From the NCBI GenBank assembly GCA_037131735.1, contig JBAXQM010000005.1:73998-137997 (forward strand): a stretch of DNA of 64,000 nucleotides. The letters are read 5' to 3'. Positions 24,576 through 34,377 of this stretch are shown piece after piece. The notes below the pieces were generated by a model that saw only the letters and a list, made by a program, of their open reading frames with translations, ran no database searches and had not been told where the DNA came from. The first letter of the stretch is position 1, and every line of letters starts with the position of its first letter. The stretch is from CAIUPE01 sp037131735 (GTDB taxonomy: Bacteria; Pseudomonadota; Alphaproteobacteria; Rhizobiales; Beijerinckiaceae). Made by a program: the position numbers and the translations under genes.

Positions 24576-24959
24576 ATGCCGCGGATTTTTCATGCGCTCG
24601 CGATTGCGCTGCTCATTGGCTCAGCGGTCTATGTCTATAAAATCAAATATGACACGATGGGTCTGCGCTCCGAAGTGGTGCGCCTAGAGAAACAGATTGC
24701 GCATGAGCGTGATTTGATCGCGTTGTTGAAAGCGGAATGGCAAAAACTCAACAGCCCAGAGCGTATCCAAATGCTTTCCGATGGGCATCTTGATCTTGTG
24801 CCTTTGACGGCGAGCCAGATCGTACGGTGGCAAGATGTGCCTGAGCGCCAAGCGCCGGTTGATAGTATCGGCGACAAATTGGGTACGCTCGGTTTGATTG
24901 ATCACCCGACCTCACAAAAATCGCCCGACATCACGGGCAGTGTAAAGAAAAAGGACTAG
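24576..24959 (+). CDS. ftsL: Cell division protein FtsL
   Basis: A 127-residue bitopic protein: a short cytoplasmic start, one membrane segment (HALAIALLIGSAVYVY), then a coiled-coil periplasmic stretch (SEVVRLEKQIAHERDLIALLKAEW) with leucine-heptad character, and a family motif NSPERIQMLSDGHLDLVPL. FtsL joins FtsB and FtsQ to activate FtsWI. Sequence conservation in FtsL is low, so position between rsmH and ftsI is a main argument. AAGGGAGA precedes ATG 24576. Confidence 0.9.
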   Translation: MPRIFHALAIALLIGSAVYVYKIKYDTMGLRSEVVRLEKQIAHERDLIALLKAEWQKLNSPERIQMLSDGHLDLVPLTASQIVRWQDVPERQAPVDSIGDKLGTLGLIDHPTSQKSPDITGSVKKKD

Positions 24960-24965
24960 GGTGTA

Positions 24966-26756
24966 ATGGCACGCTCTTTTCCTCCCGATGATCCCTATCA
25001 ACTCAGCGCCACGCGACTCCCGCGTGCGGAGAAAAAGCCGCGTCCGTCTTGGCCCGTTCGCGTTTGGCGTGCGTTGTTCAGCATGCGCATCGACAAGAGC
25101 CGTCCGCGCCTTTTGATTGTTATGGTCTGCTTTCTCGCAATCTTTGGCGCGATTTCATACAGGCTTGTTCATTATGCCAATCAACCGGAAGAAGTGGCGC
25201 AACATCGCTTTCCGGTGACTGAGATTGCCAAGGCACGTCCTGACATTATCGACCGCAATGGTGTTGTGTTGGCGACTGATGTGAAGACGGTTTCACTCTT
25301 TGCCGAACCCAAACGTATCATTGATAAAGATGAGGCGGTAGAGCTCATCACCGCTGTGCTTCCTGATTTAAATGCGAAGGAGCTGCGTGAAAAATTTGCG
25401 TCTAAAAAAGGCTTTGTGTGGATCAAGCGCGAAATCACACCCAAAGAACGCGAAGAAATCTATCGCCTAGGCTTACCGGGTATCGGCTTTCAACCTGAGA
25501 GCAAGCGTATTTATCCAAACGGGACAACAGCGGCGCATATTCTTGGCTATTCAAGCATCGATAACACGGGCATTGCAGGTATAGAACAATATATCGACAC
25601 ACAAGGACTTGCAGCACTGGCCAATGCGGGGTTGGCGTCTGATGCGACCAAACTTGCCCCTGTGAAACTGTCTCTCGATATTCGTGTTCAACATGCTTTG
25701 CGTGATGAGCTTGCCAAAGGCATTGATCGCTATAAGGCGAAAGCCGGTGGCGGCATGGTTGTTGATGTCACAACGGGCGAAGTGATTGCCTTGGTTTCGC
25801 TCCCCGATTTTGATCCAAACAACCCCAAAGATGCGCTTGATCCGGATAAAATCAATCGCGTGGTTGTTGGCACTTATGAAATGGGGTCAACTTTTAAAGC
25901 GCTCACAACGGCAATGGCGCTTGACTCTGGAAAGATCAATATCAATTCAACGCTCGATGCGCGCTCTGATTTGCGTTACGGCAAATATAAAATTGGTGAT
26001 TTTCACCCGACGCATCGTGTCTTGACGGTGCCTGAGGTCTTTATTCATTCGTCCAATATTGGCACCGCAAAAATGGCTCTTGCGGTGGGCGTTGAAGGGC
26101 ACCGCGCCTTTTTGAAAAAGATGGGGCAGCTTGACCGGTTGCAAACCGAATTGCCGGAAAATGCCGAGCCACAAGTTCAAAAATATTGGAATGAATTAAC
26201 GACAGTGACTGTCGCCTATGGTCATGGTCTTGCTGTTGCGCCCATCCAAGCGGTGATGGCTGTTTCAGCGCTTGTGAATGGCGGCCATATGGTTCCGCCA
26301 ACATTTTTGCCGCGCACGCCTGAGGATGCGCTTGCACTATCAAAGACGGTGATTAAGCCCGAGACCAGCGAAGCGATGCGCTACATCATGCGTTTGAACG
26401 CCTCGCATAAATTAGGTACTGCGGGCAAAGCGGATATTGAGGGCTATTTCGTCGGTGGCAAGACTGGTACGGCGGACAAAGCTATTCACGGCCACTATGA
26501 TGGCAAGCATGTGTTCACAACCTTTATGGGCATAGCGCCTGCTGATAAGCCACGCTATCTCTTCATGGTTATTCTTGATGAGCCGCAAGCAGTGCAAGGC
26601 ACTTATGGCTTTCAGACCGCAGGATGGAATGCTGGCCCTGTAACCGGTGCGGTGATTGAACGCGCCGCGCCGTTTCTTGATATGCCGAAGCGTTTTGAGC
26701 CACCGGTCGCGCCTTTTCCAGCTATGGTCAAACTTGGCGCTTGGGGGACGAAGTGA
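24966..26756 (+). CDS. ftsI: Peptidoglycan D,D-transpeptidase FtsI (PBP3)
   Basis: A 596-residue class B penicillin-binding protein that cross-links septal peptidoglycan with FtsW. A basic cytoplasmic tail of about 45 residues is followed by one membrane helix (LLIVMVCFLAIFGAISYRLV), the PBP dimer domain (RPDIIDRNGVVLATD) and the transpeptidase domain. The active-site motifs are S308-TFK, S362-S-N364 and K499-TGT. The long N-terminal cytoplasmic tail is usual for alphaproteobacteria. The stop overlaps the GTG start of murE by four bases (GTGA). Confidence 0.96.
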   Translation: MARSFPPDDPYQLSATRLPRAEKKPRPSWPVRVWRALFSMRIDKSRPRLLIVMVCFLAIFGAISYRLVHYANQPEEVAQHRFPVTEIAKARPDIIDRNGVVLATDVKTVSLFAEPKRIIDKDEAVELITAVLPDLNAKELREKFASKKGFVWIKREITPKEREEIYRLGLPGIGFQPESKRIYPNGTTAAHILGYSSIDNTGIAGIEQYIDTQGLAALANAGLASDATKLAPVKLSLDIRVQHALRDELAKGIDRYKAKAGGGMVVDVTTGEVIALVSLPDFDPNNPKDALDPDKINRVVVGTYEMGSTFKALTTAMALDSGKININSTLDARSDLRYGKYKIGDFHPTHRVLTVPEVFIHSSNIGTAKMALAVGVEGHRAFLKKMGQLDRLQTELPENAEPQVQKYWNELTTVTVAYGHGLAVAPIQAVMAVSALVNGGHMVPPTFLPRTPEDALALSKTVIKPETSEAMRYIMRLNASHKLGTAGKADIEGYFVGGKTGTADKAIHGHYDGKHVFTTFMGIAPADKPRYLFMVILDEPQAVQGTYGFQTAGWNAGPVTGAVIERAAPFLDMPKRFEPPVAPFPAMVKLGAWGTK

Positions 26757-28195
26757 AACTGCGCGCGTTGTTTGATCATGTGCCCGAACGCTTCGCTGAA
26801 AGGATGATTGCGGGTCTCTCGTCCGACAGCCGCATGATCAAAAAAGATTTCGCCTTCTTTGCGCTTGTGGGTTCAAAGGCACACGGCACTCAATACATTC
26901 GTGATGCCATCGCGCAGGGCGCTTCGACGGTGATTGCGGAAGGGGGGCGGCCTAGCGATTTTCCCGATGATGTTGCCTATATCAGCACGCATGATGCACG
27001 GCTGAGCCTCGCGCAAGCGGCGGCGCATTTTTATCCAAGACAACCAGATCATATTGTTGCGGTGACAGGGACAGCCGGTAAAAGTTCAGTTGCTGATTTC
27101 ACAAGGCAGATTTTTTCAAAAGCAGGATATCGCGCGGCGAGCCTCGGCACCATTGGCATCACGCGCGATGATCGTATCGATTATGGGGCATTGACAACGC
27201 CTGATCCGGTCTCGCTTCACCAGACATTACAAGAGCTTTCTGACGAGGGTATCACCCATCTCGCGATGGAGGCCTCTTCGCATGGGCTCGATCAGAAACG
27301 TCTTGATGGTGTCAGGTTAAAAGCTGCCGCCTTCACAAATCTTGGTCATGATCACCTCGATTATCACGAAACACGAGAGGCCTATCTCGCGGCGAAGATG
27401 CGTTTATTCGATGCGCTTTTACCTGTCGGCTCTAAGGCGGTTATCAACGCCGATTGCGATGACGCCCAAGCGGTTACGACTGTCGCCCAAAAGCGGGGTC
27501 TGGAGATTTTGACTGTTGGTCGCAAAGGGCAAACTATTCGGCTGAATTCCGCAACACGAATGGATTTTGATCAGTGCCTGTCATTGTCGATTGCCGGACG
27601 CGATTACGAACTTCTCTTACCGCTTGTAGGCGAATTTCAAATTTCAAATGCCTTGGTTTCTGCAGGTCTCGCGCTCGCGAGCGGGATCACGGTTGATCAG
27701 TGTCTTGCCGCGCTCCCGTCTCTCAAAGGTGTACGCGGTCGACTTGAGCGCGTGGGCGTTCGCAATGGCGGATTAATCATCATTGATTATGCGCATAAGC
27801 CCGATGCCTTAAAAGCGGTGCTTGAAGCGATGCGCCCCTTTGCGCAAGGCCGGTTGATTTGTGTGTTTGGATGTGGCGGCGATCGTGACAAAGAAAAGCG
27901 CGGGTTAATGGGCGCGCTCGCCCATCAACTGTCTGATGTGGTGATTGTGACGGATGATAATCCGCGCTCAGAAGATCCTGAACTTATCCGCAAAGCCATT
28001 CTTGCAACAGCTCCCGGTGCTCTTGAAATCGGTGATCGTGAAGCGGCGATCGAAGCGGGGCTCGCCATGTTACAAAAAGGCGATGTGTTGGTGATTGCTG
28101 GTAAAGGGCATGAGACAGGACAGATTATTGGTTCAACCACGATTCCGTTTTCGGATCATGATGTTGTTGCCGCCACTCTGCAGAAGGGGGCTTAG
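26753..28195 (+). CDS. murE: UDP-N-acetylmuramoyl-L-alanyl-D-glutamate--2,6-diaminopimelate ligase
   Basis: A 480-residue Mur ligase that adds meso-diaminopimelate to UDP-MurNAc-L-Ala-D-Glu. The ATP loop is GTAGKSS (about 106-112), a variant of the common GTNGKTT. The middle domain has TTPDPVSLHQTL and MEASSHGLDQKR. The DNPRSEDP motif near residue 402 predicts specificity for meso-diaminopimelate rather than lysine. The start is GTG 26753, overlapping the ftsI stop, with GGGGGA six bases upstream. It is followed by murF after two bases. Confidence 0.95.
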   Translation: MKLRALFDHVPERFAERMIAGLSSDSRMIKKDFAFFALVGSKAHGTQYIRDAIAQGASTVIAEGGRPSDFPDDVAYISTHDARLSLAQAAAHFYPRQPDHIVAVTGTAGKSSVADFTRQIFSKAGYRAASLGTIGITRDDRIDYGALTTPDPVSLHQTLQELSDEGITHLAMEASSHGLDQKRLDGVRLKAAAFTNLGHDHLDYHETREAYLAAKMRLFDALLPVGSKAVINADCDDAQAVTTVAQKRGLEILTVGRKGQTIRLNSATRMDFDQCLSLSIAGRDYELLLPLVGEFQISNALVSAGLALASGITVDQCLAALPSLKGVRGRLERVGVRNGGLIIIDYAHKPDALKAVLEAMRPFAQGRLICVFGCGGDRDKEKRGLMGALAHQLSDVVIVTDDNPRSEDPELIRKAILATAPGALEIGDREAAIEAGLAMLQKGDVLVIAGKGHETGQIIGSTTIPFSDHDVVAATLQKGA

Positions 28196-28197
28196 TG

Positions 28198-29616
28198 ATG
28201 TCAGCTCTCATGACACAGGATTTCATTGAAAATATTATAGGCGTTGAAGCGACGGCATCTTTCTCATCAATAACAGGTGTGTCCATTGACACGCGTACGC
28301 TTGAACAGGGCAATCTTTTCGTTGCGCTCTCAGGTGAGCAACAGGATGGCCATGCTTTTGTTGAAGCTGCCTTTTCAAAAGGGGCCGCAGCAGCGCTTGT
28401 TCAAAAAAAGAACAGGTCGTCATTATCGGCGCATGGCCCGCTTATACCCGTTGAGGATTGTCTAACCGCCCTCGTGAATCTCGGTGTCGCGGCCCGCGCA
28501 CGTCTTTCTAATCGCGCGCGTGTCATCGCGATTACAGGATCTGTAGGAAAAACAGGGACAAAAGAAGCGTTACGTCTTGTTTTGTCAAAACAGGGTCATA
28601 CGCATGCCTCTGTCGCATCTTATAACAATCATTTCGGCGTACCTTTGACTCTCGCGCGTATGAGTGAGGCTATCGATTTTGGCGTATTCGAAATCGGTAT
28701 GAACCATGCCGGTGAGATTGAGCCGCTCACACGACAAGTTCGGCCGCATGTCGCGCTGATTACAACCGTTGAAGCCGTTCACATTGAAAATTTTCTCGAT
28801 GTTGAAGCGATCGCCGACGAGAAGTCGGCACTCTTTTTAGGCCTTGAAGACGGCGGCACCGCGATCATCAATCGCGACAATCCGCATTATGAGCGGATGT
28901 GGACCCATGCGTCACGCTCGAAAGCTGGCCGCGTGTTGAGCTTTGGTGAAAATCCCTTTGCCGATATTCGTCTTGCGGGTCTCAAAACCAATGCTGAAGG
29001 CTCTGATATTGTCGCCGAGATCAATGGCGTGGCGTTGTCCTATCGGCTTGGCAGTCCGGGTAAACATCTCGCGTTGAATAGTCTTGGCATTCTTGCCGCG
29101 TGTCTTGCTGTCGGGGCTGATCTTGAAGCGGCAGCTTTGGCGCTCGCTGATGTCAAGCCACCTCAAGGACGCGGCTCACGCTTGTCATGGGGCGAGGGGG
29201 ATCGCCGGATTACGTTGATTGACGAAAGTTATAACGCAAATCCTACATCCATGCGTGCGGCTTTTGCGCTCTTGGCTCAAACGCAGATCGGTGAAAGAGG
29301 TCGCCGTATCGCAATTGTTGGCGACATGCTTGAGCTTGGGCGAGATGCTGAGGCCATGCATGCGGGGCTCGCCGACTCGATTAAAGATCATCAAATCGAT
29401 CGTGTTTATGCCTGCGGTCCGCTTATGCGCGTCTTGTTCGACGCGTTGCCAAAGACTAAGCAAGGTGGATGGTTTGAAAATTCGCGTTTACTTGCTGCCT
29501 CAATTACTGATGCGATCCATGCAGGCGACGCGGTTATGATTAAAGGATCGAAGGGCAGCCGCATGCGCGAGGCTGTCGATGCTCTTAGGAATCGCTTTGA
29601 TAAGGATAAAGTCTGA
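28198..29616 (+). CDS. murF: UDP-N-acetylmuramoyl-tripeptide--D-alanyl-D-alanine ligase
   Basis: A 472-residue Mur ligase that adds D-Ala-D-Ala to the UDP-MurNAc tripeptide. GVSIDTRTLEQGNLFVAL is the MurF/MurE N-terminal motif; the ATP loop is ITGSVGKTGTKE; NNHFGVPLTLARM and FEIGMNHAGEIEPLT are MurF-specific; the C-terminal domain has DESYNANPTSMRAA and KGSKGSRMR. ATG 28198 is taken (AGAAGGGGG seven bases upstream); GTG 28195 is possible. The stop shares one base with the mraY start. Confidence 0.95.
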   Translation: MSALMTQDFIENIIGVEATASFSSITGVSIDTRTLEQGNLFVALSGEQQDGHAFVEAAFSKGAAAALVQKKNRSSLSAHGPLIPVEDCLTALVNLGVAARARLSNRARVIAITGSVGKTGTKEALRLVLSKQGHTHASVASYNNHFGVPLTLARMSEAIDFGVFEIGMNHAGEIEPLTRQVRPHVALITTVEAVHIENFLDVEAIADEKSALFLGLEDGGTAIINRDNPHYERMWTHASRSKAGRVLSFGENPFADIRLAGLKTNAEGSDIVAEINGVALSYRLGSPGKHLALNSLGILAACLAVGADLEAAALALADVKPPQGRGSRLSWGEGDRRITLIDESYNANPTSMRAAFALLAQTQIGERGRRIAIVGDMLELGRDAEAMHAGLADSIKDHQIDRVYACGPLMRVLFDALPKTKQGGWFENSRLLAASITDAIHAGDAVMIKGSKGSRMREAVDALRNRFDKDKV

Positions 29617-30701
29617 TGCTGGCTTGGCTTGCCGAATATAGCGGGGCGCTCGGTATATTGAATGTGTTTCGGTATATCACATTTCGTACCGTGGGCGCGA
29701 CCGTTACCGCGATGTTTTTCGTGTTCTTCTTCGGTCCCACAATCATTGCAAGCCTGCGTGTGCGGCAAGGCAAAGGTCAGCCCATTCGCACGGATGGACC
29801 TGAGTCACATTTGTTGACAAAAAAAGGTACGCCCACAATGGGCGGGTTGATGATTCTCTCAGGCGTCCTTGTTGCCACTTTGCTTTGGGGCAATTTGAAA
29901 AATCCTTATCTTTGGTCCGTTCTCGCCGTAACACTCGCCTTCGGAATGATTGGTCTCTATGATGATTATTTGAAGGTCACAAGACAAAGCCATGCGGGCC
30001 TTTCAGGTCGCGCGCGACTTCTCATCGAGGCTGTTGTCGGCATTATCGCTTGTGTTGTTATGGCGCATGCTGATGGCGGACGGTTATCAACGGCGCTGAC
30101 AGTTCCCTTTTTCAAAGACATCGTCATTGATCTTGGATTGTTTTTCTTTGCCTTCGGCGCCTTTGTAATTGTTGCGGCGGGTAATTCTGTAAATCTCACA
30201 GATGGTCTTGATGGTTTGGCGATTGTGCCTGTGATGATCGCGGCCGCAACGTTTGGCTTTATTGCCTATCTCGCCGGTAATGCGATTTTCGCGAATTATC
30301 TGCAAATCCATTTCACGCCGGGCACAGGGGAACTTGCTGTTGTGTGTGGCGCGTTGATTGGTGCAGGCTTAGGCTTTCTCTGGTTCAATGCGCCGCCTGC
30401 GCAAATTTTTATGGGCGATACGGGTTCACTCGCTTTGGGCGGTTTGTTGGGCACAGTCGCCGTTGCCACCAAACATGAAATTGTTCTTGCCATTGTTGGC
30501 GGTCTCTTTGTGTTGGAAGCGGTGTCCGTGATCATTCAAGTCGCATCATTTAAATTGACGGGTAAGCGCATCTTCTTGATGGCGCCTATCCATCACCATT
30601 TTGAAAAACTTGGCTGGAAAGAACCGCAAATCGTCATCCGCTTCTGGATTATCTCCGTCATCCTCGCGTTGATTGGTCTCTCAACGCTGAAATTGAGGTA
30701 A
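29616..30701 (+). CDS. mraY: Phospho-N-acetylmuramoyl-pentapeptide-transferase
   Basis: A 361-residue membrane enzyme with about ten helices that transfers phospho-MurNAc-pentapeptide to undecaprenyl phosphate, making lipid I. Hallmarks: TKKGTPTMGG, the DD motif in LYDDYLKV, NSVNLTDGLDGLA with catalytic Asp, FMGDTGSLALGG and the late MAPIHHHFEKLGWKEPQI. Translation is coupled to murF through TGATG. The stop overlaps or touches the murD start. Confidence 0.97.
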   Translation: MLAWLAEYSGALGILNVFRYITFRTVGATVTAMFFVFFFGPTIIASLRVRQGKGQPIRTDGPESHLLTKKGTPTMGGLMILSGVLVATLLWGNLKNPYLWSVLAVTLAFGMIGLYDDYLKVTRQSHAGLSGRARLLIEAVVGIIACVVMAHADGGRLSTALTVPFFKDIVIDLGLFFFAFGAFVIVAAGNSVNLTDGLDGLAIVPVMIAAATFGFIAYLAGNAIFANYLQIHFTPGTGELAVVCGALIGAGLGFLWFNAPPAQIFMGDTGSLALGGLLGTVAVATKHEIVLAIVGGLFVLEAVSVIIQVASFKLTGKRIFLMAPIHHHFEKLGWKEPQIVIRFWIISVILALIGLSTLKLR

Positions 30702-30703
30702 TG

Positions 30704-32104
30704 ATGACGTCGGTTGAAAGCTTTCGTGATCAGGATATCGCCGTCTTCGGATTAGGCGGGTCGGGGCTTTCGACCATTCGCGCTCTGCGTGAAGGCGGCG
30801 CGCATATCGCGGCGTGGGATGATTCAGAACAATCACGTGACGCCGCGTTGAGTAAAAATGTTCCGCTTGTCGATCTTTCGCAAACGGATTGGTCGGCTTT
30901 TCGCGCTTTGGTCTTGGCGCCGGGCGTTCCGCTCACCCACCCTACGCCACATTGGAGCGTTAAAAAGGCTCAAGCGGCGGGCTTGTCTGTCATCGGTGAT
31001 ATTGAATTATTTTGTCTTGAGCGCGCGCGCCGCGCACCGACTGCGCCGTTCATTGCGATCACCGGCACAAATGGCAAATCAACCACGACATCATTGATCG
31101 CGCATCTTCTTGCATCAGCTCAGCGTGACATCGCACTCGGCGGAAATATTGGCACGGCGGTTCTTGACTTACCGCCTCCATCGGCCTCGCTTTATCATGT
31201 GCTCGAATGTTCAAGTTTTCAGATTGATCTCGCCCCATCGCTCGCACCGACAATTGGCGTCTTATTGAATATCACGCCCGACCATCTCGACCGACATGGC
31301 ACGATGGAGAATTACGCGGCAGTAAAGGAACGCCTCGTCGCTTCTGCGGAAACCGCAATCATCGGAATTGACGATGAATGGTGCCAGGCGATTGCTAAAC
31401 GCCGACAGGGCGCGGGTCGACCGCTCATAACACTTTCAATGGCGGAGAACGAGGGCAGCGATTATTTGATTGAGGGATCGAGAATTTCTAAACGCACGGG
31501 CACAGGCTTTACGCCGCTCGTTGATCTCTCATCAATTCCCACCTTGCGCGGCGTGCATAATTCGCAAAATGCAGCAGCGGCTATTGCGGCTGTTTCATCG
31601 ATTGGAATTGATCTTGCGACAATCCAAAAAGGTTTAGAGACCTTCCCTGGTCTCGCGCATCGTCTCGAGATTATCGGGCATATTGGACGCGCGGTTGTTA
31701 TCAATGATTCCAAGGCAACCAATGCGGATGCGACCGAAAAAGCTCTGATGTCTTTTCCGGACGGATTGTTTTGGATTGCGGGGGGGCGCGCGAAAGAGGG
31801 GGGTATTGAGCCGCTCAAACCCTTGTTCAATCGTGTTGAGAAAGCCTATCTCATCGGGGAGGCGGCGCAGGATTTCTCGCGAACGCTTAGCAACCATGTA
31901 TCTTTCGAGATGAGCGGTACAATGGAAGCTGCGTTGTCGAGCGCGTTAAAACATGCGCAAAACTCGAAAGCCGATGAGCCGGTCATCCTGCTTTCACCGG
32001 CATGCGCTTCTTATGATCAATTCAAAAATTTTGAAGAGCGGGGTAATCAATTCCGCGCTCTTGTTCAGTCACAAGCCGGCTTTAAACCGCGGGAAAACAG
32101 GTGA
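30704..32104 (+). CDS. murD: UDP-N-acetylmuramoyl-L-alanine--D-glutamate ligase
   Basis: A 466-residue Mur ligase that adds D-glutamate to UDP-MurNAc-L-Ala. The N-terminal UDP-binding domain has DIAVFGLGGSGLSTIRAL; the ATP loop is ITGTNGKSTTTSL; NIGTAVLD, ECSSFQID and NITPDHLDRHGTMENYAAVK follow; the C-terminal domain has NDSKATNADATEKAL and LLSPACASYDQFKNFEERG, which identifies MurD. ATG 30704 has GAGG five bases upstream; ATG 30701, overlapping the mraY stop, is possible. Confidence 0.96.
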   Translation: MTSVESFRDQDIAVFGLGGSGLSTIRALREGGAHIAAWDDSEQSRDAALSKNVPLVDLSQTDWSAFRALVLAPGVPLTHPTPHWSVKKAQAAGLSVIGDIELFCLERARRAPTAPFIAITGTNGKSTTTSLIAHLLASAQRDIALGGNIGTAVLDLPPPSASLYHVLECSSFQIDLAPSLAPTIGVLLNITPDHLDRHGTMENYAAVKERLVASAETAIIGIDDEWCQAIAKRRQGAGRPLITLSMAENEGSDYLIEGSRISKRTGTGFTPLVDLSSIPTLRGVHNSQNAAAAIAAVSSIGIDLATIQKGLETFPGLAHRLEIIGHIGRAVVINDSKATNADATEKALMSFPDGLFWIAGGRAKEGGIEPLKPLFNRVEKAYLIGEAAQDFSRTLSNHVSFEMSGTMEAALSSALKHAQNSKADEPVILLSPACASYDQFKNFEERGNQFRALVQSQAGFKPRENR

Positions 32105-32107
32105 GTC

Positions 32108-33250
32108 ATGCAATCGCGTCTTGATCGTAACCCGTTGGCTGATTGGTGGTGGACCGTTGACCGCCTCATGTTTGTGCTTGTGATTTTATTGATGGTAACA
32201 GGCATCGTTTTGGGTCTTGCGGGCAGCCCGCCTGTTGCCGAGCGCCTGGGGTTGCCCACCTTTCATTTTGTTATTCGTCAGGCAATTAATCTTGCGCCGG
32301 CTTTTGTTGTGATGATGGCAGCGAGTTTTTTGACACCGCGCGCGGTGCGTCGAACAGCCCTGGTACTTTATCTTGTCGGCATGGCGCTTGTCGTTGCGAC
32401 ACTTCTGTTCGGCACAGAAGTAAAAGGGGCCAAGCGTTGGATTACGATTCTCGGCATCGCTTTGCAGCCGTCTGAATTTGTGAAACCGGCATTCATTATT
32501 CTTGTGGCGTGGGCGTTCTCCGAAGGCGGTCGTCGTAAGGACGTTCCCGGGAATCTTTTAGGATTGCTTTTATTGGTTGGCACAATCGGACCGCTCGTCT
32601 TACAGCCCGATATAGGGCAGACCATGTTGATCGCTATGTCTTGGGCAGGCATCGTCTTTTTATCGGGCCTTCATATGTTCTGGGTCTTTGGTATCGGTGG
32701 TATCGGTGCTGCCGGTCTATTCGCCGCCTATCAGTTTCTGCCGCATGTGCGCGATCGAATTGATCGATTCCGCAATCCGGAAGCGGGCGATACATTCCAA
32801 GTTGATAATGCGATGCAGAGCTTCATCGAAGGCGGTTGGTTTGGCAAAGGTCCTGGTGAAGGCACAGTCAAACGTATTCTGCCGGATAGCCACACGGATT
32901 TCGTGTTCGCTGTTACGGCTGAAGAATTTGGAATCATTGCCTGTCTCGCGCTTCTCTCTGTCTTTGCCATTGTCGTGTTACGCGGACTTTATCTGGCACG
33001 ACAAAATGAAGAGCCCTTCTGCCGTCTCGCTGCCTCTGGCCTCGTCATTCTATTTGGCATTCAAGCCTGCATTAACATGGCGGTTAATGTTCACCTCATC
33101 CCAGCGAAAGGCATGACATTGCCCTTCATTTCTTATGGTGGCTCGTCTTTGATTTCACTCGGGCTCGCCATGGGCTTTCTGCTTGCGGTGACACGGCGTC
33201 GTCCGCGTGCGGATTATGTTGATCGCTTCCGCGCGGAGCAGGATGAATGA
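32108..33250 (+). CDS. ftsW: Septal peptidoglycan glycosyltransferase FtsW
   Basis: A 380-residue SEDS-family protein with about ten membrane helices. It polymerises lipid II at the septum with FtsI. Family signatures: GAKRWITILGIALQPSEFVKPA, PDIGQTMLIAMSWAGIVFLSG, the extracellular loop with NAMQSFIEGGWFGKGPGEG, LPDSHTDFVFAVTAEEFG and the C-terminal PAKGMTLPFISYGGSSL. FtsW rather than RodA is supported by position and by the short basic N-terminus. AGGTGAG precedes the start; it is three bases after murD and overlaps murG by four (ATGA). Confidence 0.96.
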   Translation: MQSRLDRNPLADWWWTVDRLMFVLVILLMVTGIVLGLAGSPPVAERLGLPTFHFVIRQAINLAPAFVVMMAASFLTPRAVRRTALVLYLVGMALVVATLLFGTEVKGAKRWITILGIALQPSEFVKPAFIILVAWAFSEGGRRKDVPGNLLGLLLLVGTIGPLVLQPDIGQTMLIAMSWAGIVFLSGLHMFWVFGIGGIGAAGLFAAYQFLPHVRDRIDRFRNPEAGDTFQVDNAMQSFIEGGWFGKGPGEGTVKRILPDSHTDFVFAVTAEEFGIIACLALLSVFAIVVLRGLYLARQNEEPFCRLAASGLVILFGIQACINMAVNVHLIPAKGMTLPFISYGGSSLISLGLAMGFLLAVTRRRPRADYVDRFRAEQDE

Positions 33251-34377
33251 CGGACTCCGTTAAACCGGTCATTCTGCTTGCCGCCGGAGGAACTGGCGGC
33301 CATTTGTTTCCGGCGGAAGCTCTGGCCGGTGAATTGACGGCGCGTGGTGTCATAATTCATCTCGCCACCGATCATCGCGGCATGGCCTATGGTGGCGCAT
33401 TTCCGGCTCTCGCGCGTCATGAAATTCGTGCGGCGACACCATCGGGCAAATCACCGCTCGCTCTTGTGAAGGCGCTTTTTGTTTTGGCGCGCGGAACATT
33501 TCAGTCTTATCGTCTCATTCGGCAGATTAAGCCCGTCGCGGTAATCGGTTTTGGCGGTTATCCGTCTGTGCCGCCAATCATTGGTGCAGTGCTGAATGGC
33601 ATTCCGACATTCATCCATGAGCAAAATGGCGTGATGGGTCGCGCTAATCTTTTTGTGGGACGCTTTGTAAAAGCTATTGCGACAGGTTTTGAACGTCCTA
33701 AAAAACTCTCGCAGGCGCTAGCGGCAAAATCTCATTATGTTGGCAATCCCATCCGCCCGCTCGTGCGCGAGGCGATGACAATTGAATATCCGGCATGCGG
33801 GCCGCAGAGTGAATTCCATCTTCTTGTAACGGGCGGCAGCCAAGGCGCGCGGATCATGAGTTCGGTCGTACCGGAAGCGATTGCGTTACTGCCTGCTGAG
33901 ATCAAAGCGCGGTTGCGGATAATCCATCAGGCGCGCGGTGATGATCTTGAAGCCGCGCAACGGCTTTACAAAGCGGCAGGCGTTCAAGCGGATATTCGCG
34001 CGTTCTTTGATGATCTCCCGATGAGAATTGCGCAAGCGCATCTTGTTATTGGGCGGGCGGGGGCATCCACCATTGCTGAGCTCGCGGCAATCGGCCGACC
34101 GTCAATTCTTGTGCCCTTGCCGGGTTCGCTTGATCAGGATCAGGCGGCAAATGCGGAGAGCTTGTCAAAGCGCGGTGCGGCCATCGTTATGCCTCAGAAA
34201 GAGTTTACGCCGCAGGCCCTTGCCGACACGCTTTTAAAATTAATCGCGGAGCCGGATCGATTGACCGACTCAAGTCGAGCGGCCAAAAGCGCGGGCATTG
34301 CAGATGCGGCGGCAAGATTCGCTGCATTGATTGGTAAAGAAATCGGACTGAATTTTTCGAGCGGGTTAACTTCATGA
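33247..34377 (+). CDS. murG: UDP-N-acetylglucosamine--N-acetylmuramyl-(pentapeptide) pyrophosphoryl-undecaprenol GlcNAc transferase
   Basis: A 376-residue GT28 glycosyltransferase that converts lipid I to lipid II on the inner face of the membrane. The N-terminal donor loop is AAGGTGGHLFPAEALA; then VIGFGGYPSVPP and FIHEQNGVMGRANLF; the C-terminal domain has LLVTGGSQGARIMS and the UDP-GlcNAc site GRAGASTIAELAAIGRPSIL, then LDQDQAANAE. It overlaps ftsW and murC by four bases each. Confidence 0.96.
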   Translation: MTDSVKPVILLAAGGTGGHLFPAEALAGELTARGVIIHLATDHRGMAYGGAFPALARHEIRAATPSGKSPLALVKALFVLARGTFQSYRLIRQIKPVAVIGFGGYPSVPPIIGAVLNGIPTFIHEQNGVMGRANLFVGRFVKAIATGFERPKKLSQALAAKSHYVGNPIRPLVREAMTIEYPACGPQSEFHLLVTGGSQGARIMSSVVPEAIALLPAEIKARLRIIHQARGDDLEAAQRLYKAAGVQADIRAFFDDLPMRIAQAHLVIGRAGASTIAELAAIGRPSILVPLPGSLDQDQAANAESLSKRGAAIVMPQKEFTPQALADTLLKLIAEPDRLTDSSRAAKSAGIADAAARFAALIGKEIGLNFSSGLTS

